From Platynereis dumerilii (Eukaryota; Annelida; Polychaeta; Phyllodocida; Nereididae), in assembly GCA_026936325.1 (NCBI GenBank), contig JAPTHN010000005.1, positions 58,705,514 through 58,769,513 of the forward strand: DNA of 64,000 bases. Direction: 5' to 3'. How positions within the stretch are numbered: the first letter of the stretch is position 1; each line of letters opens with the position of its first letter. Below the pieces are notes generated by a model. It saw only the letters and a program-made list of their open reading frames with translations, was not told the origin of the DNA and did no database searches. The translations under genes were made by a program, and so were the position numbers. This document shows, piece by piece, positions 27,306 to 39,251 of this stretch.

Positions 27306-28683
27306 CAGATCTCTTATAAGTGTGCCATGTTCTTTTCAACTGCCACAGTGCTCTTGTGATGTCAGTATCAGCATAGTGATTTCACAGTTGGTATATTCAC
27401 AGTTTCAACTGTGTCACTTGGAACCCATACTGATCACACCATTACAAATCCACAATAAGCTGTTAGATTGTTGCTCAACATAGATTATTCAGTTTGATGT
27501 TTTGAATAAATCCAAAAGTTACAATAACCAGCTATATATAATGCATGGATTTTGTGTATAACTGCTATCAGTTTTAGCACTTTTACAACAGAACGAATTC
27601 ATTCACTCTCACATTCATTTGTTGGTTTGAGAGGTTATCATGTGCTCTGTCTTGGTAAAAATAATATACTCAGAAACCATTCAGAATTTAAGACCTAAGG
27701 GGGAGGAGTTTTGCTTGGGCGCATCCTTATCACTGATTTCCAATAATGTTTATTTGATGATCGAATTCTTAGCCTCCTTGTCTGGCCTTTACCCAAATTT
27801 TTGGGGAGCAACTTCCCCCCCCCCCCCCATTTCTGGTCCTCTAGTATGCCCATGCAACACCGCCATGTTCACTTCCAAAAAATCTCCCCATCAAACCCAT
27901 TCCAGTCATCAATTCTGAACAGTTTCTTTGGCAGAGATCTCACCTAAAGGCTGAAAAGCCACAAGTTGCTGCCCTCAAGGAGAAATTTCACAACAGGACA
28001 CCATGAATGTCCATGATGGATCAAGCAAGTGGCTCAAACATATCAGTTTCACCTGCTCCAACTGAATCAAACAACCATACCAATGAATGCAGATTAATCA
28101 ATTGTGTTATTCACACTTAGCCTATAAGCGTGACTTGTTGGTAGCAGTTGGAATCAACACTCAAGCTTGGAGTGCCAATAGTGATGTCAGTATTGCAATA
28201 CTGACATCAGCTGTGCATATGTGACCTACTCCACCAAAATGAGTTCAAAGTAGGCAATCTGTATTTTCCAGAAATGAGCAAAATGTGTCAAAAGGTCATA
28301 TTTTTATGATTTTTAGCTGTTGGTACCATGTTTTAGCAAAAGTAATTTGCTTTGATTATTTAAGACCATTTTAACCAAAAACTGACTTTAAATTATCTTA
28401 ATTGGGCATCATTCTTGATTTTCCTAGATCTTTTATTGTAATGGTGGGAAATTCAAATGCCATTTTCTCAAAGTTCGATGTTTCGTATCATCAATGTTTG
28501 ATGTGCCATATTTTTGGATTGGGTGGAAATATCAAAACAAATGAAACATCATTTTAAAGCCAAATTCCATCAGAACAAAGTCATTTTCACAACTGAATAT
28601 GATAGCAGGCCGACTTAGAACCCATTTTGGTGGAGCAGGTCACATATATTCACATGGAACATGGCACACTTATACGAGATCTG
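27306..28683. mobile_element. TIR element, 1.38 kb, with a nested MITE
   Basis: Inverted ends CAGATCTCTTATAAGTGTGC on the left and CAGATCTCGTATAAGTGTGC on the right (27 bp, one mismatch), each flanked by TA (27304-27305 and 28684-28685). Block E of U2 is uninterrupted at this position (around 21990), so it is an insertion specific to U3. The interior is non-coding, contains a C-run near 27815 and a perfect 28-bp palindrome, and hosts a second element 30-40 bp from its right end. TA duplication suggests Tc1/mariner-type mobilisation. Confidence 0.75.
28220..28644. mobile_element. TA-flanked MITE nested in a larger element
   Basis: Inverted ends TGTGACCTACTCCACCAAAA and TGTGACCTGCTCCACCAAAA extend about 38 bp with few mismatches, and TA lies on each side (28218-28219, 28645-28646). 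It is 425 bp with no coding frame. Because it lies inside 27306-28683 it is the younger of the two. Confidence 0.8.
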
Positions 28684-31230
28684 TAATAATCTAAAATTGC
28701 ATCAACACCCATCTAATTTTGTATAGATTTAAAAGCCAACCACAGATGTATTGCTAAATGTGCGAATTTCGGATATCTTGGACAAAGATAGTTCACAGAC
28801 CTGATGGAATCCTTTTAACCTGCTCCAATATTTTTCCAGCCTCAGGACCAAACACAGAAACAGTATTATGATGGACGGAAAAATAATACATTTATTTCAG
28901 TCTTACTCACTCCATTATGCTTCTTTGAAAGCTATGTAAATCAATAAATATGAAGAATGACCACTCTACAATGATTATAGAAAGTTATAATAGTTCAAAT
29001 CTGTATACCTCATTTTAATATGAAATACAGATACTGTTGTACAAACAATTAAAACAACTTAGTCACTTTAAAATTTAAAACCATTTTACTATCGTCTGTT
29101 AATTGGCCAATCTTTTAATATATTATATATCCTGATTTTCTCTCTGTAAATAATGTGCATTTTTCTATTGATATTTGATGCAACCTATACCTGTGGTCGA
29201 ATCATCTACACAGTCAAGTCAAGGCCTAAGTCAAGAAATTTTATTTTGTGTCTGATTTACCGGAAAAGAAGAACATAAGCCATAGGCGTGTTCTAATGAC
29301 TGCAAGTAACAATGGAAATAGTGTGTCCTGGTTACATAAAAGCAAAGACAACACATACCAAGGACAAATACAGATGACAAATTGGCCTTCCCTCAAGTCA
29401 CAAAGGGCATTTTGGACAGCAGGAGATATAGGCAAAGAGAAAAATGTTGGAACAGCTGCTCTAGTGCTTGGACATTATTGGCACAGAGAAAACTATCTGC
29501 CAAGCAATGGAACAAGTCTGGAAACAGCATGGTTAAAAGCAGTGTACATTCAACTTACTGAGTGTTCCGAATGTAGTAGTCCTGCAAAAACTAAGGTGTA
29601 AAATAGCTGTCCGGATCAGTACAATTTACTATACTAATATAGTATATGCGAAGAAAGGAGGGCAAAATAGGTACATTTGTAGACGGAGATCTTCTGACAG
29701 AAAAAAGTTTTCCTTTATTTGCAGTTGTCCTATGGCACCCTCTTATTGAAAAATGTGTAATGTATTACTCTTATTTTTCAAAGTGATTTAGATCTTACCA
29801 TAACACTTTCACCAATGGAAAAGACGGCGTCTAACTGACAATAATACATATCAATGCCTCCTACGGACTAGCATTCGACTAAAAAGCAGACAGTTTGTTT
29901 TGCCATAAATTCATCTGAAAAGGTATAGTTGAAGAAAGGTATGTCAAAGCAATGGTGATTCAAATTCACATAAAAAAATTCATATAATTTATGGCCTATT
30001 TCTTTTCATAATTTGCAGCCTAGCACTGTATCACTCAGCTGACTTTACCGCCACCTTCTTAGTAGAAAACACTAGTTTGATTCCTGGTCAAACTAACAAG
30101 GATTCAAATTCAAATAGCAAATTCATATGGCTATTTCTTCTCATGATCTGCAGCCCAGCATGCTGTCTCTCAGCTAACTTTACCGCCACCTTCTCAGTGG
30201 AAAACTACAGGACATACAGCTCCCTCCCCCCCCCCGGATTCAGCCTTTGCAGGACTCCCTTGCATAAAGGAAAACACTTCAGCATTTCAAATTTGTCTCT
30301 ACCTCTGACAGCTGGGCACATCTGTATAGCTCACTTTAGTTACAGATCAATAGCATTGACACCATGCAATAAAATGCCATCTGTGTAAAATGGCATCTTT
30401 AGAGTCTCGTGCCATTCTAATGTTTCTTCAATCCATTTTCTGTTGCCTTGCCTATCTCAAGCGTCTGCGTCATGACACAATTCATTCTTGTAACAAGGCT
30501 CCTGAACTTTTCAGCTTTTTCTACCAACCTGGAGTTTTATTGGGGTCTTGCCCAAGTCATAAAAATGTTTCCTTTCTTAAAATAGATCATTGTGAAATTG
30601 GACAGAAGCAACAGCAAAACTTATATAAATCAAACTGGGCAGGCAAAGCAAGGTAGAATACTTAAGTACAACCTATTTATCTTTGAATTCTGTATGGCAT
30701 GGAATCCAACTACTGGTGAAAAAGCAAAAGAACTTCGAAGCACATCTCTGTAATAGTAATGCTTCAAAATAATTTTGCTGCAAAAATGAGTTGTACATGA
30801 ATAATTTCAAGAAAAGAGAAGACGGAAAAAGTTGATCATTGAACTCATCACTTTTCCAGGCAACAACAATCTTGATCAGACAAAAAAATTTTATCAAAAA
30901 AGCCATAATGCGACTGCATCACTTAAACATCCTTACACAATACCAAATTCTATCAAGAACTAAAGAGCAAAGCTTTTATGACAACCATTATATGATTGAA
31001 GAGAGCTGTACTTACATTACCCAACATATGAAAACACAGATTGCTTGACAATTTAATCAAGCGACTTGCTCTCCCTGCTCTTTTGACATATTGCGAAACA
31101 GAATGTCTGACTGCTGAGTCTGTACCAGCGATAGATCAATAAGATACATGAAGAGATACGGAAATGGATAGATATAAAATTATGAGATGAACAGAGAGAT
31201 AGCTATTGATATAGAGACGAAGATAGACAG

Positions 31231-31520
31231 TTTGTTTGTTTTGTGTTTTACGCCTCTGCAGCACCTTAGTGGGCTGTATCGAAGCAGGCGATCGCCGTAT
31301 GATGATGAGATGAGAAGATTGTGAGTCTGGCACATACCCTATTAATTCAGGGATGCCCAGGGTCTTTCAGTTGCCCCAGCATAGAATACTGGATACAACC
31401 CGCCTCCATTTTATGTCCCATGGGCTCGGACTAAAGTAAGTTCCCGGGGTGAGATTTGAACCCACGCCCTCAAAGCCAGTTGACAAGCGCACTTATCAAT
31501 TTGGCCACGGGGGAACTACA
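31231..31520 (-). repeat. tRNA-derived SINE with 11-bp target duplication
   Basis: AAGATAGACAG flanks both sides (31220-31230 and 31521-31531). Read on the minus strand, the head is tRNA-like (box-A-like GTGGCCAAATTGATAAGTGC, box-B-like GGGTTCAAATCTC) and the tail is A/C-rich (AAAACACAAAACAAACAAA). The matching place in U1 (about 17310) has the flank without the insert. This is a complete copy of a third SINE family, distinct from SINE-A and SINE-B here. Confidence 0.85.
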
Positions 31521-32282
31521 AAGATAGACAGAAAAATACATAGGAATATACATGTAGATAAATTGAAAGCTCTAGGTTGATGGATGACATTGTAAGATTA
31601 ATCGGGAAAATAAGGTGAAGAATGATTGAAACTGCAGTCTAACATAGGTCTGGGTGTTCTGGCTAGAGCTTACATTTATGTACACTTAGTAACTTTCTGG
31701 AACTTGTTCTGTCAACTATTTTGACTTCTTCCTCATGGCTCCATATTTCACCTGTCAGAGCCTTACGGTTCAATCAGATAGCAATATCTCATACTGAGCA
31801 GTGAATCATGCCATGAGTCATGCACGCTTTCTTAGTTGTTTATCTTGTAATTATTTTAAAAACACAGCCTGAGGCCTCTTTTGCATTAGTAATAAAAGTT
31901 CTATAGCTCCTAATTTTCATAAAATACCAAAAAATATTCTAGTTATTTCCAGTAATTTATTTTTGTTCTGTTTAATATATCCTCAGGGTAGCAACAGAGA
32001 CAGTCATGCCATATACATGAGATTACCAAAATGCTTTGAGTAAAGTTATATGCATGTAGCCAACTTCCAATTCTCAAAAAGATGTGAGTCATACTTCTTG
32101 CTGTTACATGAAGGTGTTAATGAAGAGTCATATCAGTTGCCAATATGTCTCATTTCCGTCAAAACTGACCAACTAATTTCAATGTTAAAAGATTGGGCCT
32201 GCAATGATAAAACTGAAATTTTCAAACAGGCAAATGTATTGGTTTGTACTTGACTGGCTCTAAGCAGAAATACGACACTTAC

Positions 32283-32431
32283 ATTCAAAGAATTGGCAAG
32301 CTCGGGTGTGCATCCATGCAAATGAGGCTGCAGAGTAGCAATTACTTTGCAGATCTTGTGTTTGCCTCAGGTGCTTGATGTCAAGGCTCACAATCCTGAC
32401 ATACTGAGAAGCACTAATTTCATGCTCTTGC
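32283..32431 (-). other. Exon-like block A in U4
   Basis: Same 149-bp structure as in U2: acceptor CCTCTTTGTCAG, donor GAAT|GTAAGTG, one open frame with a C-terminal cysteine-containing part. A following acceptor ATCATTGCAG at 32199-32208 and a quick TAA would close the protein. On the + strand an alternative exon fits 32371-32442 (acceptor GTTTGCCTCAG, donor GAG|GTACAAG, phase 0 both sides, peptide VLDVKAHNPDILRS...). The only third-position difference between U2 and U4 in the shared part is silent on the minus strand, a weak hint for minus. Confidence 0.35.
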
Positions 32432-35400
32432 CTGACAAAGAGGTACAAGAACAACATCAAGCCAGTATCCCCAGTATTCAATGTCTCTTTCTTTTTCAAT
32501 TGAACTGTCTTGCTTTGAATTGCCCATTTAATTATTATTTAAGGAGCATCTGACTGTGACTGGTCAAAATTTCATGCGAACAAATGACTTACATGATTTA
32601 GGAAGGATGTAAAGCCCCAATCATCAGTTAATTCATTATGATATAGGAGTGCTTTAATATTATAGAACTTTGAGGTATTCTATATTGTTCAAAATGTTGA
32701 CGATTTACGGAAGAGTCTGCTTCAAGACATAGTATGTTAACATATAAGAAGGGGAAACTCTTAATACACAAGATTGAGTTATTTCACGGAGATGGTTTGA
32801 GGGAATAAGTTACTGTCCCATTTGCCATACAACTTTGAGTGTCCTTCTCAGTACACTAATTTCCTTAAAGACACTTCCAACAAGAAGGCAGAAGAGAGAA
32901 AGCATGACAACAACAGAAGAGATTGCAAGAGGTTGCTAGTAAATGACCTGTACAACCAGATGAGGGCTAACTCAAGATACATGAGGAGAGAAACTCGAGT
33001 GATGGAGTTCCTAATTGTCAGATCTTTTTACTCTTGCTACTACAGTGCATTTCATGTTGTCTTACAAACGCAAGCAACAATTCTGGCATATATTGTGCTG
33101 GGCTCATGATACTACACATTTTGAATACAATGGCTTACAAAAAAAGTATAAAATGTTTTTTGAGAGCTTCACCAAAGCACAGAGAAAGGACCAGGACACA
33201 ATATTGTAATACTTATTAGTGACAATTTGCTGACACCAAGCCTTCTGCCCAAATAAATTCCAGATTTAACATTTACATTGGGTTCCGCAAAATAATTATA
33301 CAGCTCATATTCTTACACTTGGATGGTCGATACTTCAAACTGTACATTGTAAAGATATTTTCAACTCAACTCCTGAGTTAAATGTTGAACTTTTTATAGG
33401 TCACTCATATAATATGCGTATCCAAACAAATCTGTTGCAATATTTCACGCCTGAATATCAGCAAGTCAAAACCTCATCAGTAAGAAAAACGTTGTGCAGA
33501 TACCCAGACAGTGAAATAGGAGTCTTAGACTGAGGCACCTCTTAAATCTGATAACATAATGGAGGAAATATTTGAAAGGGCATGATAAATGAACCATTCT
33601 GCTTTTCTCGTTACAGCGGTGTATAAATTCTACAGTCAGCATATTTTGGCTCATTTGCAAGTAATTTCCCTTTTTCGAATCTAATTTCCAAGCATGTAAT
33701 CTGCTTTATTTTTATCATATATGTAGATTTCTTTTTACCCAAAATTCCTTTTGTGTGCTTCTTTTTATATATACCTTTTTTATGCTAGTCCTTCTACTTC
33801 TCAGATTTAATTCCATAACGAGATGCAACTTGATAAATATATTTATAGGGAAAGTTGCCACATCTTCATACTTGTTTCCTAATCTTATTCAAGCCTTCCT
33901 AATCTTCTTTTTTAATTATATAACCTCTCATATTCCCTTTGATCAGTATAAAGGCAAAATGTGTGTTCATGAATACTTTCCAAAACTTCATCTTACAGAC
34001 TTACACTGTTCAACATCTCCCTCTTCGTGGGTGTTTGTACTATTTATTCTATGATGAAATCTTCCTTTGATGGCATATTTTTATGCTCCAAATAAATGCT
34101 TTTTTCATCTTACATTTTTAAATTAAGTGAATACCTGAAAATTGATACTGTCAACAGGCTGAAAAAGTCCACCACTGATAATAGGCATCTAAAATGAAGA
34201 TTATTTTTCACTAATATTCATAATTCATATCTAACTACATGTCAGTTCAAATTTTGTCTGTTCGGAAATATTCATCTTATACGCTGGTCCACTTGAGCGG
34301 GGAAGGAGGGGAAAGTTTCAGCCTGAAAATTGCACATTGTGATTCAAGATGCTGATAATGTTTCATGATTATGCCAGTGCTTTTGTGGATCATGAAACTG
34401 GAAGTGAGCACCATATATGCATATATGTCAGCGAGGAAAAGCAACCCTCAATTAGATGTACACCGGCGACTGACAAGAATGGACCTACTGCTCATACCAC
34501 CAATAGAACAGGTATTATAACAGCTTCCACAGTTTGATTGCAGAGTTAATCCACTACTGCTTGTTGGTGGCTGACAAACGAGATGATTATTCATATATTG
34601 TAGATTTATATTACGAAATAATATAAAATTGGGAGTCCATTTTATTTAGCATGTTACACATTTACCCTCATGACTCATGTCCATATTTTTCAACATTATA
34701 TAAATATGGCCCATGAGGGGGAAATATGTAATTCAACCTCAGTGACAATCCCTGTCCATTCTATACTAGCCTACCTGCCTTCCTGTTAGCAGTCCTGGTA
34801 CTACAATATTCCATAAGTACAACTGTTCTAGTATGACCTTTTCTCAGTAAAGCAAAAAGAAAGAAGAAACTCCAAGTGGCAAACAACTATATTCGGCCTT
34901 GGCGTATAGTTTACCATAATAGGATGCCAAAAGGAATATTAGGGATCTATACAAAGCATCAAGGTCACTCAGTGGTAAGCTTATCGTACTAAGCATATGC
35001 CAAAAAGAGCAAAAGATAGTGACACCATGCTGTTGATATAATCTGCTATCAGATTCAGTAGGAGTACATTCAATCTGGGTAGCCATCCAACTATCCTTTG
35101 GCCAGTTTGTGCATTCTTCAATCTCTCTCCAGTTATTTGTCTGTGCAATACATTTTATATGAGAGGATAATTGCAGGAGGGTGAAGGATAGCTACATGGG
35201 GACAACCCTCCCCCCCCCTCCGTTTCGCAGACAGTGTGACTGATTGGGTCATATGGAGTTATGGACCATCATGTTCTCAAGCCGTCAGTCAAAAACTATC
35301 ATTTTGTACCTACAATGTATATATCTATTAATCAGCTCTAATCCGATCACTATTGATGCCAGTCCATAAAACTGCACCTATGGTTTCATATATGTAGGCC

Positions 35401-35691
35401 AAACCAAAGTGATAATGGATCATTGGGTTAATCTATTATCAACATCATAGAAACATAATATGTCTAATTTTGTGCAACCCGACATGTACTGGTAAATGTG
35501 CATATTTCAGACATCATTATTCTGGAACAGAGATAATACATACATGTATAAATACTGAAATCCTTTCTACCTTTCCCACTCTTTTCCGGCTTGGAAACCA
35601 AAGACATAACTGCAGAGTCCAAAAGGGACTTAGTGCATTATATTTAATGATAATTGTTCCTTCTTGTGCTCAGTGGTTGGAATGTAGTATA

Positions 35692-36669
35692 CAGGGTGTC
35701 TACAGAAAAAGAGGACAGTCACTTTTCTTCTTTTTCACACTCATATAAGTTCAGAATTTGGTGATAAGTCTAACATAAGAATGGATTTGATAGTCAGCCA
35801 TATTAGGTCTATCGCAAATATGTTTATTTGTGAATTAGATCACTACTAAAGGCAAAATGCAAGCATGATATGCAAAAGTGCTTGCTTTGCTCTAAGCTTA
35901 AAAAGATCGTCCTGTTTTCCTCATTCTTTATGGTGCTTGTGAGAGTAGGAATGATTCATGTGTGAGTAGTGGGACATTTGCTGATGTTCCAGCTGCTGAT
36001 AATTCAATTCAGGAACTAACACCTGGTCTTCAAAATCAGGAACTAACACTTGGTCTTCAACATCAGGAACTAACACTTGGTCGTCAACATGGAGTCATCT
36101 GATGACAAGAAAATCACAAAAATGTCTCAAATAAACCATTGACCAGAGTACCGGAATCAATGCAAATGTTTACAATAACATTCTGAAATAATTTGGGGTG
36201 CCATGGCGCCAGACGAGAAACTCTTTTGTTGGCAAAATCATCTTCCTACAAGGTGTAGCACCTGTTCATACTGCGTAGAAGACTCAGGAATGCCTCAAAA
36301 CAAGCCTCCTGAGCCAGGTAGAGTGCCACCCCTTGTCTCCTGAGCTGGACCCAGTGGATTATTCAGTATGTGCAAATTGGGAGACAGAATCCAGCAAGTT
36401 ATCGCAACCCTCGCATTAAAGTTAAAGGCCTCCGCCATGTCTGCATGGGGCAAAATGTTCGTGGAGAGCATCAAACACGCTTTTGCATCATTTATGTCTC
36501 ATCTGCAGAAAGTTACCACATCAAGGGGTGCGAATAATGGGTAATTTGACTGTTCTGAATAAACTGTTCATATACAAATCATGTTTTGTTGAATAATGAT
36601 GCTTGGCACAAAATAAAATGTAAACAAATGCAAATGTATTGACTGTCCTCTTTTTCTGTAGACACCCTG
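35692..36669 (+). mobile_element. Tc1/mariner-like transposon relic
   Basis: TA flanks (35690-35691, 36670-36671) and inverted ends CAGGGTGTCTACAGAAAAAG on both sides, extending to about 31 bp. Plus-strand translation around 36230-36530 gives decayed transposase C-terminal motifs: FLQGVAPVHTA (family pattern LQDGAPAHTA) and SPELDPVDYSV (family pattern SPDLNPLDY with the catalytic Asp). Stops break the frame and the N-terminal half is largely gone. A 27-bp sequence is repeated three times near its middle (36011-36089). Confidence 0.82.
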
Positions 36670-37118
36670 TAGTAATTCACATGTAGTATTATGCATGGGA
36701 GGAAAATGAATCGATTTCAATCTTACAAGTTACTCACTCCATCATTCTTCTCTAAAAGCTATGTAGGCCTATATCAAATAAAGATAGGTCAATCTATAAT
36801 GATTCTTGAGAGTTGTGAATTGCCAAAATAATGTGTATGCCAATACCTCATTTAATGTATCACAAAAAAAAACAATTAAATAACTTTGTAGCTAAAAAAA
36901 TCAAAAACAACTTTAGTGACTGTTTCTTATTCTGCCAATTGTTTTGACATTGCAACAATTTACTTTTCTTTCTATAATGATGTGTTTCTACATTTCTATA
37001 TTTTATATAAACCCTTCCTGTCCCGCGTGTAGGAAACAACGAAATGCTGTGTCCTTATCAAATAAAAACAAAGAAAACGCCTAGTAAGGACAAACACAGA
37101 TGACAAATTGGCCTTCCC

Positions 37119-37243
37119 TCAAGTCACAAAGGGCATTTTGGACAGCAATGGATATAGGCATAGAGAAAAATGTTGGAACAGCTGCTCTAGCGCTTGGACA
37201 TTATTGGCACTGAGAAAACCATCTGCCACGCAATGGATGACGT
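37119..37243 (-). other. Exon-like block F in U4
   Basis: Minus strand: acceptor ACTATACTGTTTCCAG, then 2 nt plus 40 open codons and TGA. The peptide contains ADGFLSANNVQALEQLF and QHFSLCLYPLLSK, amphipathic and helix-like. The frame and its TGA are kept in U1 and U3; U2 has one internal TAG. The + strand of U2 and U3, but not U1 and U4, has an open frame of about 100 codons over the same block. Counting differences between copies shows no clear codon constraint on either strand, so relaxed or absent selection is likely. Confidence 0.3.
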
Positions 37244-37881
37244 CTGGAAACAGTATAGTTAAAAGCAGTATAAGGCTTGCACAATGTTCCAAATGTAGTT
37301 GTCCAGCAAGAAAAGTCTAAAACAGCTGTCTTGATTTGTATTTTTTACTCCACAACTATATAATACAAAGTACACTGTTGCTCAAAATTGTAAAAATGCA
37401 TCAATTACGTATTCTCCAAAGACATTTATGATTTTTGAAATACCTTTGGAATAATAGTATGATGCATGCACAGTCTTACCCTATTGCAGCTACTTCCAGC
37501 GTCTGAGAAACATACCAACTCCTGTGATATGTACCAATTTGTATCAACACTTAAAAGCAGGTTTTCTGAAAATAATTAACTCTTAAAACTTACCTTTTAA
37601 CAGTCTCATATATGAGATAATTCAATAGTATTTTAGTCGAGTCAATTAAAAACTGTGACCTCATACAATCCCAGTCTAATCACTGCATGGGACCTGCATT
37701 CAATTCCTTGTCTAACCAACAGTTATACCGAATATTTCTTTCTGTAAAAATATAACACTTTGCCTTACAAATAAGTTCTTGTGGTGCCTTCCAGTTCTAT
37801 TTCTAAAAGATATTCTTAGTAGAAAAATACAGGTCGTAACGCCCATTCTTCCGACCCTCAGATTCATTCCGTTGAAGGACG

Positions 37882-38034
37882 GATGGATGATTGGGGCTTT
37901 ATGTCCTGTTTATGCAAATTATGACATAAGGACACATTAGTCCAGCAGGTGATACTGCCAGAGCAGGAATAAAACCTAGGACCCAGTGAATGGCAGCCAA
38001 GAGGGCTATTGAATGAGGTAACCCTCCTATTCCC
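37882..38034 (-). repeat. SINE-A copy
   Basis: GGATGGATGATTGGGGCTTT on the left, then ATGTCCTGTTTATGC. On the right a degenerate tRNA-like head whose minus strand gives CCTAGGTTTTATTCC (box B-like). Positional match to the U1 copy at 16.1 kb. Confidence 0.6.
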
Positions 38035-38862
38035 CTATTACATTGAAGAAAATGTTTCAGCATGTTCAAATTTGTCTAGATCTGAGAAACTTGTGTCAGC
38101 TACTGTAATGAATACAAAAATCACCATTTTTTTAAAGAAAACCGTTGCTGGTATAGTTGTTTGAATGGTAACTGCCGTAAAAGTAACAGGGATGATTTTC
38201 AGTGTGACACATTCATATATGCAATAAAATAAAATCTGTGCCAAATGGCATCTTTATAGTATCCTGCCGTTCTAATGCTTCTTACATCTTCTGCTGTCTC
38301 CCCTTTCTCCGGCGTCTGTGTTATGACACAATTCATCCTTGTAACAAGGCTCCTGAAATGATCAGCTCTTCTGGCATCTGGAGTTTTATGGGGTCCTGGC
38401 CCGAGTCATAAAAATGTTTTCTCTACCTAAAATCGATCATTGTGAAATTGGACAGAAGCAACAGCAAAACTTAAATAAATCAAACTTGACAAGCAAAGCA
38501 AGGTGGAATACTTGAGTACAACCTATTTATCTTTGAATTCTGTGTGGCAACTGCTGGTGCAAAAGCAAAAGAACAATGAACCATAGCTGTCACATAGCGG
38601 AACACTTCGAGATAATTTGGCTAAAAAAAATGAGTTTTAGATAAACAATTTGAAGAAAATGAGGAAAGGGAAAGTCAATCTTTTGTAACCATCCCTTTTT
38701 CAAGTCATAGCAATCTTGATCAAAAAAAAAAAATACTGGCAAAAAACCACAATGTGACTGCATCACTTAAACATCCTTAATATACAATATCAGATTGTAT
38801 CAAGAATCATGCAGCAAACCTTGTATAACAACCATAATGTGATTGAAGAGAGCTGTACTTAC

Positions 38863-38966
38863 ATTACCTAACATATGAAAACGCAGATTGCTTGACAATT
38901 TAATCAAGCGACTTGCTCTCCCTGCTCTCTTGACATTTTGCAAAACAGAATGTCTGACTGCTGAGT
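38863..38966 (-). other. Exon-like block H in U4 (kept in all four units)
   Basis: Minus strand: acceptor ATCGCTGTTACAG, 104 bp, strong donor TAAT|GTAAGTACAG. The frame is 2 nt plus 34 codons, open in all four units, starting SAVRHSVLQNVKRAGRASRL, very basic. On the + strand a competing exon 38887-38968 (acceptor AAAACGCAG, donor TCT|GTAACA) reads LLDNLIKRLALPALL... and is also open in all four. Its phase 0 exit fits the block I acceptor at 41417, where SLQGPSNTNISH and a stop follow. The minus version has the better splice consensus, the plus version the better exon-to-exon phase. Confidence 0.4.
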
Positions 38967-39251
38967 CTGTAACAGCGATAGATCAATATGATATATGAAG
39001 AGATACGCGGAGATTCAGATATAGACATGTATTTGAAGACAGACAGAGACATAGCTATAGACATTGAGATAGAGATAGACATGGAGATAAAGGTAGACAG
39101 AAGAATGAAGGTAGATGGAAGGCCATAGATGAACGGATTGATGCTTGAAGCTTTTTGTCCTGTATTTATGGACATGACAGGCTAATGAGGCTGTATAGGA
39201 GGAGACAGAGACAAAGCGTTAGAGGGACATATTTTGAGGTTGTACCATGGG

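Larger units (their letters stand above)
24690..31900. repeat. Tandem array unit U3
   Basis: Blocks: B 24700-24960, C 25090-25890, D 26600-26830, E 27080-27300 and 28684-28870 (split by an inserted element), F 29220-29600, G2 30470-30590, G 30660-30800, H 30990-31150, I 31660-31870. Block A is missing. In block I the minus frame starting ATGGAGCCA meets TGA at its fourth codon, unlike U4. It is closest to U2 over block F and its flank. Confidence 0.82.

Noticed and set aside
32050-32253. 67-codon + frame before block A of U4
   Set aside because: Only in U4; the same interval is the proposed short terminal exon region on the minus strand, and neither is secure.
36011-36089. CRISPR-like direct repeats
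   Set aside because: Three contiguous 27-bp copies without spacers, inside a eukaryotic transposon relic.
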